Below, in pieces: positions 1-7,982 of a stretch of 33,783 nt of DNA. Position numbers and translations under genes: made by a program. Source of the DNA: Sedimenticola sp. (GTDB lineage Bacteria; Pseudomonadota; Gammaproteobacteria; Chromatiales; Chromatiaceae). The stretch is taken from the NCBI GenBank assembly GCA_026989135.1, contig JALSJZ010000010.1:1-33783 (forward strand). The letters run 5' to 3'. Under the pieces are notes generated by a model. That model saw nothing but the letters and a program-made list of their open reading frames with translations. It was not told the DNA's origin and did no database searches. Positions within the stretch are counted from its first letter, which is position 1. The number at the start of each line of letters is the position of its first letter.

Positions 1-1
1 T

Positions 2-1108
2 GAGGTGATTCAGGGCGCGGCCAGGATCATCTCCCCCTGGAAGGTGGATGTGGATGGAGAGGTGCTGAGCAGTAAAAACATTGTCATTGCCACCGGTGCG
101 CGACCCTTCGTTCCACCCCTGCCGGGACTGGAGCAGATTGCCTATCTGACCTCAGATACCCTCTGGGAGATCCGTGAACTGCCAAGGCGACTGCTGATTC
201 TGGGTGGCGGCCCCATTGGCTGCGAGCTGGGTCAGTGCTTCGCCCGTTTTGGCAGCGAGGTCACCATTGTAGGGCCTCGCCTGCTCCCCAGAGAGGATCA
301 GGAGGCAGGTGATCTGCTGGCTGAGCGCCTGCGCAAAGAGGGGGTGCGGCTGATGCTGGGGTATCGGGCAAAGGCCTTTCGGGTGGAGGAGGGGGCGCAG
401 CTGGCGATCTGCCAAAACGGGGAAGATGAGCAGCGGCTTGAATTTGACCAACTTCTGCTGGCTCTGGGTCGTACGCCCAATACCTGCGGATTTGGCCTGG
501 AGGAGCTGAAGATTCCCCTTACCCGCACAGGCACCATTGAGACCAATGAGTTTCTACAGACCCGTTTCCCCAACATCTTCGCCTGCGGTGATGTGGTCGG
601 CCCCTACCAATATACCCATGCTGCGGCGCATCAGGCCTGGTATGCCGCTGTGAATGCGCTGTTCGGCTCTCTGCGCCGCTTTCGCGTGGACTACAGCGCC
701 ATCCCTCATGCCACCTACACCGAGCCGGAGGTGGCCAGGGTGGGGTTGAGTGAGAGGGAGGCGCGGGCGCAGGGTGTGGAGTATGAGGTAACCCGCTTTG
801 ATCTTGCCGAGCTGGATCGGGCCATTGTCGATGAGGTGGCAGAGGGTTTTGTCAAGGTGCTCACGGTGCCGGGCAGGGATCGCATCCTGGGGGTCATGAT
901 TGTCGGTGAATACGCCGGAGAGCTGATCACCGAATTTGTCACTGCCATGCGTCATGGACTGGGGCTGAATAAAATCCTGAGAACCGTCCATGCTTACCCG
1001 ACCTTGAGTGAGGCCAATAAATATGCAGCAGGTGTCTGGAAACGTGCCCATGCGCCAGCGAGGGTGCTGGCCTGGGTTGAACGGTTTCATGGCTGGCGGC
1101 GCAGTTAG
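2..1108 (+). CDS. FAD-dependent pyridine nucleotide-disulfide oxidoreductase, MerA/Lpd-like (5' truncated)
   Basis: This is the C-terminal ~370 residues of a flavoprotein of the dihydrolipoamide dehydrogenase/mercuric reductase superfamily; the reading frame is open through the window edge, so the start lies upstream. Visible in order are the ATGARP segment closing the first FAD region, the NAD(P)-binding GGGPIGCELG motif, the ALGRTPN segment, the second FAD motif ACGDV, and the dimerisation domain. The redox CxxxxC pair would lie upstream. In the C-terminal HxHPTxxE motif, where dihydrolipoamide dehydrogenases carry the catalytic base, this protein reads HAYPTLSE, so the second His is Tyr, as in MerA-like relatives. 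True lipoamide dehydrogenase activity is therefore unlikely. Similar proteins are sometimes fused to an N-terminal TVP38/DedA membrane domain, which cannot be checked here. It converges on the hexaheme gene with a 37 bp gap and no obvious terminator. The family call is firm; the substrate is unknown. Confidence 0.85.
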   Translation, partial: EVIQGAARIISPWKVDVDGEVLSSKNIVIATGARPFVPPLPGLEQIAYLTSDTLWEIRELPRRLLILGGGPIGCELGQCFARFGSEVTIVGPRLLPREDQEAGDLLAERLRKEGVRLMLGYRAKAFRVEEGAQLAICQNGEDEQRLEFDQLLLALGRTPNTCGFGLEELKIPLTRTGTIETNEFLQTRFPNIFACGDVVGPYQYTHAAAHQAWYAAVNALFGSLRRFRVDYSAIPHATYTEPEVARVGLSEREARAQGVEYEVTRFDLAELDRAIVDEVAEGFVKVLTVPGRDRILGVMIVGEYAGELITEFVTAMRHGLGLNKILRTVHAYPTLSEANKYAAGVWKRAHAPARVLAWVERFHGWRRS

Positions 1109-1145
1109 ACCCTCTCACCAAACCAAAACAAAAAGTTGGCTGTGG

Positions 1146-2330
1146 CTATTCCTTCTTCTTTTTTGGCTGGCCGATATGTATCAGCGCGCCATTGACCTCG
1201 ACCCCTTTTGCCTGGCTGTGGCAGCGCTTGCAGTCAGCAAAGGTGAAAGAGACCTTGCCATGACAGTAGCCACAGTTTTCACCTTTTGACATGCGCACCA
1301 TTTTCACCTTGTTTGTCAGGCTCTCTTTAAAAATGGCAGGATGGCAGGATTCACATTTAATCCAGCTTGAGTGCACATTGTGGCTGAAAAGCACATTTTC
1401 GAGTTTGCTCTTTGAGACAAAAAGGATCTGGTTGTCACGAATCTTCTGCTTATAATCCTCTTCCAGAGATTCGATAGGCTTAAAAACATCCTCTTTTTTT
1501 AGCAACAGCCAGTCAATGAAACCATGTTCATCAATGGGTATGCGGCTGCCAGGCAGTTTGTCAGCGTTCCATTCGGCGCCAACCTGTTTGGCGATGTCGG
1601 CAATGTGCTGGTTATCAATCTGGTTGGCATTATGCAGCCGTTCCGCTTCGGGTTTTCCGGCAATATGGCAGCGGTCGCACTCCTCCTCGTTATTGGCACC
1701 AAAGGCGATGGTTCCATTGTGGCAGACGCCACACTGTTGGCCGGCCTGGATCTTCTCTTTGGTGATGTCATTGCGCCACCGCTTCATTATAAAAATATCC
1801 TGGTGGCAGACAGAGCAGTCATACCAGATGCGGTGAACCCAGTGTGGATAGATGACGGGTGCCAGCCCTGCCTCCTCAAGCTCTTTCTCGTGGGTTTTCA
1901 TGACGAAGTTACCGAGGAACCGCTCCTCTTTTTTCCACTTCATCAGCTCTGCTGTGCGCTCAGCCTCTTTCTTAAGCTCTTTTTTGATGAGTTTGTCTAT
2001 TTTGCGGATGAATTTTTTCCCACCACCGTGATAGTGCTGGTAACCGGATGCCATTGCGCTTGCCGCATCCAACAGGAACATCCTTTTTCCAATAGAGATG
2101 TCATCGTCCATTGCGTCTATGATCAGGCTGAAGATCTCATCAGCCATAATATCCCCGCTTTTGCGGATTAGATTTTCTTGTGCCTTAAACTGGAATGTCT
2201 TGTAGTTATTGATAAATTTTGTGCGAAATTCACTATCTTCTGCGTTGCAGAGAGAGGCGAATATAGAGAGAAGAAGGAGCAGACAACATGAAAAAGTGTA
2301 TTGGATTGGGGATGATGATCTCGTATGCAT
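1146..2330 (-). CDS. periplasmic hexaheme c-type cytochrome, c7-like double triheme (paralogue A)
   Basis: This is a predicted exported 394-residue electron carrier. I place the start at the ATG at 2330, directly before a signal peptide (hydrophobic core about residues 11-26, cleavage near CNA-ED); the reading frame runs further upstream but adds no sensible leader. Six CXXCH haem motifs begin near residues 172, 200, 218, 326, 353 and 367, as two groups of three. Each group opens with a PHxxH or SHxxH element before its first haem, the arrangement of cytochrome c7/c3-type triheme modules. A helical, charged N-terminal extension (about 31-160) contains YHGGGK. The linker carries the GFIDW motif common to all four hexahemes in this window, and the C-terminus is lysine-rich (KKKKE). 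It is a clear full-length paralogue of the 6728-7909 protein but stands apart from the main cluster, beyond the transporter and cupredoxin. It probably moves electrons through the periplasm; the partner is unknown. Confidence 0.9.
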   Translation of the reverse strand: MHTRSSSPIQYTFSCCLLLLLSIFASLCNAEDSEFRTKFINNYKTFQFKAQENLIRKSGDIMADEIFSLIIDAMDDDISIGKRMFLLDAASAMASGYQHYHGGGKKFIRKIDKLIKKELKKEAERTAELMKWKKEERFLGNFVMKTHEKELEEAGLAPVIYPHWVHRIWYDCSVCHQDIFIMKRWRNDITKEKIQAGQQCGVCHNGTIAFGANNEEECDRCHIAGKPEAERLHNANQIDNQHIADIAKQVGAEWNADKLPGSRIPIDEHGFIDWLLLKKEDVFKPIESLEEDYKQKIRDNQILFVSKSKLENVLFSHNVHSSWIKCESCHPAIFKESLTNKVKMVRMSKGENCGYCHGKVSFTFADCKRCHSQAKGVEVNGALIHIGQPKKKKE

Positions 2331-2483
2331 GTTGTTATTCCGGAGCTTTGCATGGGGGCTGGTCTGGATGATACGACAATGCGACCCAGATAGTGCTTTT
2401 GTATGATTATTAAAGACAGTAGCTTTTATCTTTTGTTTGTTGAATAGTAACAAATTGCGAATTGTTGAGAAGAGCTAATTTAT

Positions 2484-2785
2484 GGGTCTATGCCATATTG
2501 AGTGGGCAGGCCAGCTATTTTTTATAGACACAGAGACCACAGAGTTTGAAAGAGTGCAGTAAGAAGCTATCAGAAATAGTGACAGGTCAGAACCTCTTGC
2601 AAAGTTCCAAGCACAAACAACAAGCCAATGGCTTACCGTAGCCAACTTACGGTAAGCCATTGATTCTTTGTGGTCATAAAACAGTTTTGCAAGAGCCCCA
2701 TTGGTCAATGGGATTAAACATTATAAATGGCAACTACTCTGTGGTCTCTGTGTCTATTTATTGTCCACTCAATATGACATAGCCC
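2484..2785. repeat. ~300 bp long inverted-repeat (MITE-like) element with central hairpin
   Basis: The 585 bp gap between the hexaheme start (2330) and the cupredoxin (2916) holds a large imperfect palindrome. The outer arms share CATATTGAGTGG (2494-2505 and the complement near 2766-2777) and a stretch reading ATAGACACAGAGACCACAGA on the left near 2524, with its complement near 2734-2755. Further in, CTCTTGCAAA near 2593 faces its complement near 2686-2695. The centre is a perfect 15 bp stem with a 7 nt loop (2626-2640 and 2648-2662). I see no credible coding sequence inside. The structure suits a non-autonomous mobile or repetitive element; no target duplication was identified, so the exact ends are approximate. 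Confidence 0.7.
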
Positions 2786-2824
2786 CTAATTTATGATTGG
2801 CTCTGCATTAACACAGTAAAAATA

Positions 2825-2854
2825 TTGAACTGCTGTTTTTTAGTGTGATATAAG
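2825..2854 (+). promoter_or_regulatory. possible sigma70 promoter of the cupredoxin gene
   Basis: TTGAAC at 2825-2830 and TATAAG at 2849-2854 are separated by 18 bp and lie about 60 bp before the cupredoxin start, just outside the inverted-repeat element. The match is moderate and rests on inspection only. Confidence 0.35.
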
Positions 2855-2915
2855 GCATCTGCGTAGTTGCTGGGGCTGCCCCAAAACCCAGTGGGGATAT
2901 TGGAGTCGGATTGTT

Positions 2916-3272
2916 ATGAAAAAACGCATCTCAGTATGTTATTTATTCTGCTTGAGTATGTTCATCAGTGCCGGGCAGCTGGCAGCAGAAGGGGTTGTAC
3001 ATAATGTTGTGGTTCCTGATGGTGAGGATCAGTTTGTGCCAGCAATTATAACCATATCGGCTGGGGATACGGTTCGCTGGGTTAATAACGATACTCATCG
3101 GCCATCACATGATTTTGCCAGCCTTCCCGGGCCTAACCCAGAAAACAGAGAGCTGAAGGTGGTAGAGTTAAAGCCTGGTGAGGTATTTGAGCATACCTTT
3201 GAACGCCCAGGTGAATATATCTATTTCTGCTATATCCACAAAGGGATGATTGGTAAGGTTGTTGTGAAATAA
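2916..3272 (+). CDS. exported cupredoxin (plastocyanin/amicyanin-like blue copper protein)
   Basis: This is a 118-residue periplasmic type I copper protein, expected to shuttle single electrons or bind copper. A signal peptide covers about residues 1-24 (cleavage near LAA-EG). The C-terminal copper loop reads CYIHKGM, giving Cys, His and Met ligands with the short C-x2-H-x2-M spacing of amicyanin-like proteins; a His in the THRPSHDF region supplies the fourth ligand. The start is the ATG at 2916, with GGAG about 10 bp upstream. It is divergent from the hexaheme cytochrome across the repeat element and precedes the anion transporter on the same strand. Its place among cytochromes suggests a role as soluble electron carrier in the same chain, but that is inference; copper handling or stress functions are possible. 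Confidence 0.88.
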   Translation: MKKRISVCYLFCLSMFISAGQLAAEGVVHNVVVPDGEDQFVPAIITISAGDTVRWVNNDTHRPSHDFASLPGPNPENRELKVVELKPGEVFEHTFERPGEYIYFCYIHKGMIGKVVVK

Positions 3273-3424
3273 GTTGGGCTGATATTGCTCCCGCTGCACG
3301 TTCAAATCCGCTTCCCCATCACTTTCCGAGTCGTTATGATGCTTGCCCGCATTGCCCCATCAGTAGAAGGCGGCAATAATCGACCCTGAGTCCAGTGGTA
3401 ACTGGGAAAGAAAAATTCTGCTTT

Positions 3425-4873
3425 ATGACCAATATAAAAAATATTGCCAGGGTGCTTGGCCCTGTACTTGCCATTGCTTGCCCTCTGCTGATTGATATTC
3501 CTGGCCACCCGCAAGCCGCGTTCATGTTGGGTATCGCTTTATGGATGGCGCTGTGGTGGCTAACGGAGTGTGTTCCTTTGGCGGTTACCGCCTTGATTCC
3601 TCTTATCGCCTTTCCGCTGTCGGGGATTGCCACGGCCAAAGAGACGGCACCGCGTTACATGACCAGTATCATGTTTCTGTTTGTCGGTGGGTTTTTGATT
3701 GCGCAGGCGCTGGAGCGCACGGGTCTGCACAAGCGCCTGGCACTGGTGGTGCTCTCCCGCTTTCATCACAGCCCGTTTCAGATTCTGGTTGGCTTTGCCT
3801 TCACTACTGCCTTTCTGTCGATGTGGGTCTCCAACACCGCGACCACCATGTTGATGGTGACCATTGCAATAGCGGTACTCAGCCGTCTGGACAAGCTCTT
3901 TAGTTCAGCTCAAATGAGCGCTTTTGCCACTGTACTGCTGTTGACCATTGCCTATAGCGCCAATATTGGCGGTATGGGTACGCCGGTTGGCACTGTTCCC
4001 AATCTGGTCTTTCTAGAGAATGTTCGTACCACCTCACCTGAGCTGGTGCCCAGTTTCATGCAGTGGATGATGGTCGGTGTGCCGATGGTTATTGTCGGGT
4101 TGACTGTTGTGCTTTTGCTGCTGGGGCGCAAGGTTCGCTCACTGCATTGGCAGGCAGGCTCGGTTGATCATCTGCATGCTGAACTGCATACGCTGGGGCC
4201 ACTCAAGCGGGATGAGAAGTTTGTTGGCTGGGTTCTGGGGCTTACTGCTGTGGCCTGGATGACGCGCCAGGGGATCAAGGGGGATGAGTTTACTATTCCG
4301 GGCTGGTCATCACTGCTGCCACACCCTGGCATTGATGACGGCACCGTTGCCATTTTTTCTGCACTGTTGCTGTTTCTGATTCCGGTTCGCCAGGGGCAGC
4401 CCATACTCAGTAAAGATGCGATTGGCAAGCTGCCGTGGGATATTCTTATCCTGTTGGGTGGTGGTTTTGCGCTGGCGATGGGGATGAAAGGCTCGGGTCT
4501 CTCTCTGTGGGTGGGCGAGCAGTTGAGTTTTCTCTCAGTGGTGCCATTGCCGTTGATGCTGCTGGGCATTGCGGCGGTGATCATCTTCCTGACGGAGATC
4601 ACCAGCAATACGGCCACCACTCAGGTCATGTTGCCGGTACTGGCTGGTGTTGCGATTGCCACAGAGCAGGATTTGATCGCCCTGCTGTTGACGACTACTC
4701 TGGCGGCCTCTTGTGCCTTTATGTTGCCCGTGGCCACGCCTCCCAATGCGATTGTTTTTGGGACGCAACGCATTCAGATTCAGGATATGATCAAAGCGGG
4801 TATTCGGCTTAATCTGGTGATGTTGGTTGTCGTGGTTGGGGTGGTCTGGTTTCTGCGTCCCTTGCTGCCTTGA
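3425..4873 (+). CDS. DASS/SLC13-family sodium:anion symporter
   Basis: This is an inner-membrane transporter of 482 residues, normal for the divalent anion:Na+ symporter family, with about 11-13 hydrophobic segments. Both halves carry the family's SNT-type substrate/sodium motif, here SNTATTMLM in the first half and SNTATTQVM in the second, a clear internal pseudo-repeat. I prefer the ATG at 3425; the frame is also open from a GTG at 3395, and neither has a perfect ribosome site (a GGGAAAG lies about 14 bp before 3425). Known substrates of the family include dicarboxylates, citrate, sulfate and related oxyanions; sequence inspection cannot choose. It sits between the cupredoxin and the convergent triheme gene, with only 5 bp separating the two stop codons. 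Supply or export of an organic acid or oxyanion linked to the neighbouring respiratory system is plausible. Confidence 0.9.
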   Translation: MTNIKNIARVLGPVLAIACPLLIDIPGHPQAAFMLGIALWMALWWLTECVPLAVTALIPLIAFPLSGIATAKETAPRYMTSIMFLFVGGFLIAQALERTGLHKRLALVVLSRFHHSPFQILVGFAFTTAFLSMWVSNTATTMLMVTIAIAVLSRLDKLFSSAQMSAFATVLLLTIAYSANIGGMGTPVGTVPNLVFLENVRTTSPELVPSFMQWMMVGVPMVIVGLTVVLLLLGRKVRSLHWQAGSVDHLHAELHTLGPLKRDEKFVGWVLGLTAVAWMTRQGIKGDEFTIPGWSSLLPHPGIDDGTVAIFSALLLFLIPVRQGQPILSKDAIGKLPWDILILLGGGFALAMGMKGSGLSLWVGEQLSFLSVVPLPLMLLGIAAVIIFLTEITSNTATTQVMLPVLAGVAIATEQDLIALLLTTTLAASCAFMLPVATPPNAIVFGTQRIQIQDMIKAGIRLNLVMLVVVVGVVWFLRPLLP

Positions 4874-4878
4874 GCAGG

Positions 4879-5223
4879 CTATTTGTCCTTGGCCGTTGGC
4901 AGAACCTCATGGCAATAATCGCACAGATAGAGTGGAAAGGCGTAGGCGCTATTATGGCAGCCGGCATAGCCGCACTGCTGCTCAGTCATGTTTTTTTGCA
5001 TGTTCATGTCGTTGCCCCCTTTTTTGTCGATGAAGATCTTTGGGTGGCAATCGTCACATTCGTACAGCTGCTCATGTAGCTTGTGCGGGTATGTGACAGC
5101 GCCTAAGCCAGCCGCTTTCATGCTCTCTACTTTTGAGTCAAGGATGATGTCAATGGTGTCAATAGCGAATGCGGGTGCGGAGAGTGCGATAAGCAGGAGT
5201 GCAGAGTGTAAAACCTTGGTCAT
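4879..5223 (-). CDS. small periplasmic triheme cytochrome c (single c7-like module)
   Basis: This 114-residue exported cytochrome corresponds to one half of the hexaheme proteins next to it. A signal peptide spans about residues 1-20 (SAPAFA-ID). The opening YPHKLH element supplies distal His ligands. The haem motifs are CDDCH (56-60), CGYAGCH (84-90) and CDYCH (101-105). The middle motif has four residues between the cysteines (CX4CH), whereas the equivalent haem in all the hexahemes is a plain CXXCH. CX4CH sites are known in cytochrome c3-type proteins. It is the last gene of the leftward cluster, 59 bp after the hexaheme stop, with a weak ribosome site. It is probably a small soluble shuttle between larger cytochromes. 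The family call is firm; the partner is inferred. Confidence 0.88.
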   Translation of the reverse strand: MTKVLHSALLLIALSAPAFAIDTIDIILDSKVESMKAAGLGAVTYPHKLHEQLYECDDCHPKIFIDKKGGNDMNMQKNMTEQQCGYAGCHNSAYAFPLYLCDYCHEVLPTAKDK

Positions 5224-5282
5224 TATATTGGTTATCCATTACTAAATATGGTAGTCATTGTATGGGGTTTGCCACTTTTGGG

Positions 5283-6254
5283 CTAGAAGAAATCGCTATC
5301 CACCGGCTCTTGCACTACAGGTTTTTCAATGGGGTCGGCAGGGGTTTGGGGCAGGGGGGCTTTAAGCGGGCGCACCAGGATATTTTCGTCGATGGGTTTG
5401 CCTTTTGGATGGTTATGGCAGCGAACACAATCGCTGATGGGGAAGCCGACCTTGTCATGGCAGCGGGCGCACCATTTCCCTTGGCCAATGCCGATCATGG
5501 TGACGTTGTTGGCTCCCAGCTCATCAATAAACATGGGGCCGCCCTGGGTGTCATGACAGATCCTGCACTCCAGCCAGTAGCTGTGGATGTCATGTGGGAA
5601 GATAACGTCGGGCATGCTCTCTCCCTTGGAGATGAACAGGATGTCGGTATCCCTCAGTTCGTGTGCTGATATATCAACCTTTGGGTCGAGGCTCCAAAGT
5701 GGCTGGACGATCTTTTTTCGTACGGCAGCGGCCCAGTCTACCAGGCCGTATTTGTCCAGTGGCAAGCCGCTTTTTGATAATGCCAAAGGGTGCCAGCCGG
5801 AGCCTATTTCCATGATTTTTGAGTAGGGCTTGGCTATTGATCCTGTTTTCCCAAGCAGGATGTCCCGTTTTTCATCCTCTCTGACAGAGTGTTGAATGAC
5901 GCCAGGGCTCCACCCCTCTTCCAGGGAGTGGCAGCGCTCACACTCCAGAGGTTCCCAGGCCACGAGGCCATCGTGGCAGGCGCCGCACTGCCTTTTCTCT
6001 TCTGTGATGGTTGACATGGAGATCTCATTTGCCCCGGCCTCTATCTTGAAGAGGCTTTCGTGGCAGACACTGCAGCGGAAACGAATGCGATGAAACCAGT
6101 GGGGAAAGACGACATCATCAACCTCGGCTTCACGCATGGCATCAGCTGTTTTATTTAAGACAATATCGCCATATTCAGCGTGGAGGTCAGCTGATAGCAT
6201 AATCAGACAGCAAAACAGAAATTTTGCAGGATGTGATATCAAATGCCTTAACAT
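5283..6254 (-). CDS. periplasmic hexaheme c-type cytochrome (paralogue C)
   Basis: This is a 323-residue exported cytochrome with signal peptide about 1-26 (ADLHA-EY). Six CXXCH motifs start at residues 61, 90, 105, 230, 262 and 276, forming two triheme modules. They are preceded by FPHWFH and FPHDIH, where the His residues are probable distal haem ligands. The inter-module linker (about 110-215) carries the GLVDW motif shared with the other hexahemes. It lacks the long helical N-terminal extension of the 1146-2330 and 6728-7909 proteins and most resembles the 9209-10222 product. It starts 24 bp after the stop of the small hypothetical gene, which supports co-transcription. The likely role is bulk electron transfer or charge storage in the periplasm, as known for multi-triheme c7-type cytochromes of metal-respiring bacteria. 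No substrate site was recognised. Confidence 0.9.
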   Translation of the reverse strand: MLRHLISHPAKFLFCCLIMLSADLHAEYGDIVLNKTADAMREAEVDDVVFPHWFHRIRFRCSVCHESLFKIEAGANEISMSTITEEKRQCGACHDGLVAWEPLECERCHSLEEGWSPGVIQHSVREDEKRDILLGKTGSIAKPYSKIMEIGSGWHPLALSKSGLPLDKYGLVDWAAAVRKKIVQPLWSLDPKVDISAHELRDTDILFISKGESMPDVIFPHDIHSYWLECRICHDTQGGPMFIDELGANNVTMIGIGQGKWCARCHDKVGFPISDCVRCHNHPKGKPIDENILVRPLKAPLPQTPADPIEKPVVQEPVDSDFF

Positions 6255-6278
6255 GTAGAGCGCTGCTTTTGAGATGAG

Positions 6279-6701
6279 TCAGCTACATTCGTTGATTTTC
6301 AGCCGGTAGGTGAGCTTACCGCTCTTGGTTCCTGCTTTTGCTTCACTCTCTTCTTTAACCTCTTCGCCAGAGATGTCTCGTAAGCCATGCACCATTACGC
6401 GGATGTAATCCAGCTCATCCTGGTCTGTATCCTTCCATTCACCAGAGTCAGCCTCGATGGCTTTTAGCTCCGCCATCATCTCGTTCAGGGCCTCTTTTTC
6501 ATCCAGTCGAGTCTCTTTTTGAGCCAGAAGTTTAAGAATGGTCTTTTTGAAAATGACGTTCCTGAACAGAAAAAGGCGCTTCCGAAAAAAGCTGGCATCT
6601 TTGGCCAGGTTTTGATGGATGGAGGCGAGTTGCTGCTTGGTCAGCTGTATCAGTTTCTTATAGAGATGCAGATCTTGTGGATGGTTGATTGTACTGCTCA
6701 T
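6279..6701 (-). CDS. hypothetical protein, charged and helical, within the cytochrome cluster
   Basis: I do not recognise this 140-residue protein. It has no signal peptide, membrane segment, cysteine pair or haem motif. It is rich in Lys, Glu, Leu and Gln and looks all-helical, with a likely coiled-coil stretch around residues 15-90 and an acidic/basic tail. The start ATG at 6701 is supported by GAGG about 8 bp upstream. It lies 26 bp after the hexaheme B stop and 24 bp before the hexaheme C start, so it is almost certainly co-transcribed with exported cytochromes although it appears cytoplasmic. A role in assembly or regulation is conceivable, but nothing in the sequence shows it. Confidence 0.7.
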   Translation of the reverse strand: MSSTINHPQDLHLYKKLIQLTKQQLASIHQNLAKDASFFRKRLFLFRNVIFKKTILKLLAQKETRLDEKEALNEMMAELKAIEADSGEWKDTDQDELDYIRVMVHGLRDISGEEVKEESEAKAGTKSGKLTYRLKINECS

Positions 6702-6727
6702 AATGGTGACCTCGGTTAAGATGAAAT

Positions 6728-7909
6728 TCAGGATTTTTTCTTTTTCTTCTTTGGCTTTCCTATGTGGAGCAGGGCACCGTCGAACATGACGCCTTTCTCC
6801 TGTATATGGCAGCGTGTGCAGTCTGCAAATGTAAAAGAGACCTTGCCGTGGCAGTGGCCGCAGTATTGCCCCTTTGACATTCTGACCATCTTCACATTGT
6901 TGGTCAGCGTTTCGCTGAATACCTCAGGGTGACAGGATGAACATTTGATCCAGCTTGAGTGTACGTCATGGCTAAAGAGGACGTTTTTGGCCTTGCTTTT
7001 GGATTCAAAAAGAATCATGTTGTCCCGAGTCTCAGGTTTATAATTTTCATCCAGCGAGTGTATGGGGTCAAACACCCCGGCTTTTTTCATCGTCAACCAA
7101 TCTATAAACCCAAACCGATCTACAGGAAGACGTCTGCCGGGCAGTCTGCTGGCATCCCATTTGGCACCAACCTTGTCGGCAACTGCGGTGATTGCCCTGT
7201 GATCAATGCGGCTTGCATCGTGTAGTCTGTCCGCCTCTGGTTTGCCGGCAAGATGGCAGCGGTCACAGTTCTCTTCGGTGCTGAAGGCAAGCTCTCCATC
7301 GTGGCATTTTGCGCACTGTTGCCCAGCTTCAAATTTCTCATGGGTGATGTCATTGCGCCACCGTTTCATAATGAAGATATCCTGGTGGCAGACTTTGCAC
7401 TCAAACCAGATGCGGTGCACCCAATGGGGGTAGATCACAGGGGCCAGCTTTTTCTCTACCATCTCTTTTTCGTAGGTTTTCATGACGAAGTTGCCGAGAA
7501 ATCGCTCTTCGTTATTCCACTTCATCAGCTCGGCGTTCTTGGCCTTCTCCTTTTCCAACTCTGCTTTTATGAGTTTGCCAATTTTTCGAAGCAGCCTTTT
7601 TCCGCCACCGTGGTAGTAGTTATAGCCACTGGCCATGGCGTTGGCGGCATCCAGCATGAACATTCTTTGCCCCTGGCTGAGGCCTTCGGCCATGGCATCA
7701 TTGATCAGGCTTTTGATCTCGTCCGGCATGATGGCCTTGCTCTCTTTTATGAGCTCTTCCTGCGCTTTGAACTGAAATGATTTGTAGTTGGTGACAAATT
7801 CAATGCGGAAGGGGGTGTCTTCTGCGTAACTTGCAGTGTAAGGAAAGAGGGTGAAGGGCAGGGTGGCAAAAAGCCACAACAGCAGATGAAGTAACTTCTG
7901 TTGCTTCAT
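6728..7909 (-). CDS. periplasmic hexaheme c-type cytochrome (paralogue B of 1146-2330)
   Basis: This 393-residue exported protein is collinear with the 1146-2330 product along its whole length. The signal peptide is about 1-29 (ASYA-ED); a helical region at about 30-160 carries YYHGGGK and the ERFLGNFVMKT segment. CXXCH motifs begin at residues 171, 199, 215, 323, 350 and 364. PHWVH precedes haem 1 and SHDVH precedes haem 4. The linker contains GFIDW, and the tail ends in a run of lysines. It sits inside the cluster, 73 bp downstream of the duplicated helical protein. Two near-identical hexahemes in one locus suggest a recent duplication and possibly interchangeable carriers. The helical N-terminal domain is unlike a plain c7 module and could be a docking region; that is inference. 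Confidence 0.92.
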   Translation of the reverse strand: MKQQKLLHLLLWLFATLPFTLFPYTASYAEDTPFRIEFVTNYKSFQFKAQEELIKESKAIMPDEIKSLINDAMAEGLSQGQRMFMLDAANAMASGYNYYHGGGKRLLRKIGKLIKAELEKEKAKNAELMKWNNEERFLGNFVMKTYEKEMVEKKLAPVIYPHWVHRIWFECKVCHQDIFIMKRWRNDITHEKFEAGQQCAKCHDGELAFSTEENCDRCHLAGKPEADRLHDASRIDHRAITAVADKVGAKWDASRLPGRRLPVDRFGFIDWLTMKKAGVFDPIHSLDENYKPETRDNMILFESKSKAKNVLFSHDVHSSWIKCSSCHPEVFSETLTNNVKMVRMSKGQYCGHCHGKVSFTFADCTRCHIQEKGVMFDGALLHIGKPKKKKKKS

Positions 7910-7982
7910 CGGGTGAACTCGAGCAGTGAATCATGATTTGTCATGGCTAAATAATCGCTCTTCAATGCTTTGTTGGTGTGAT

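Noticed and set aside
2475-2708. 77-codon open frame in the inverted-repeat element
   Set aside because: It runs through both arms and the hairpin and has no ribosome site or protein-like features.
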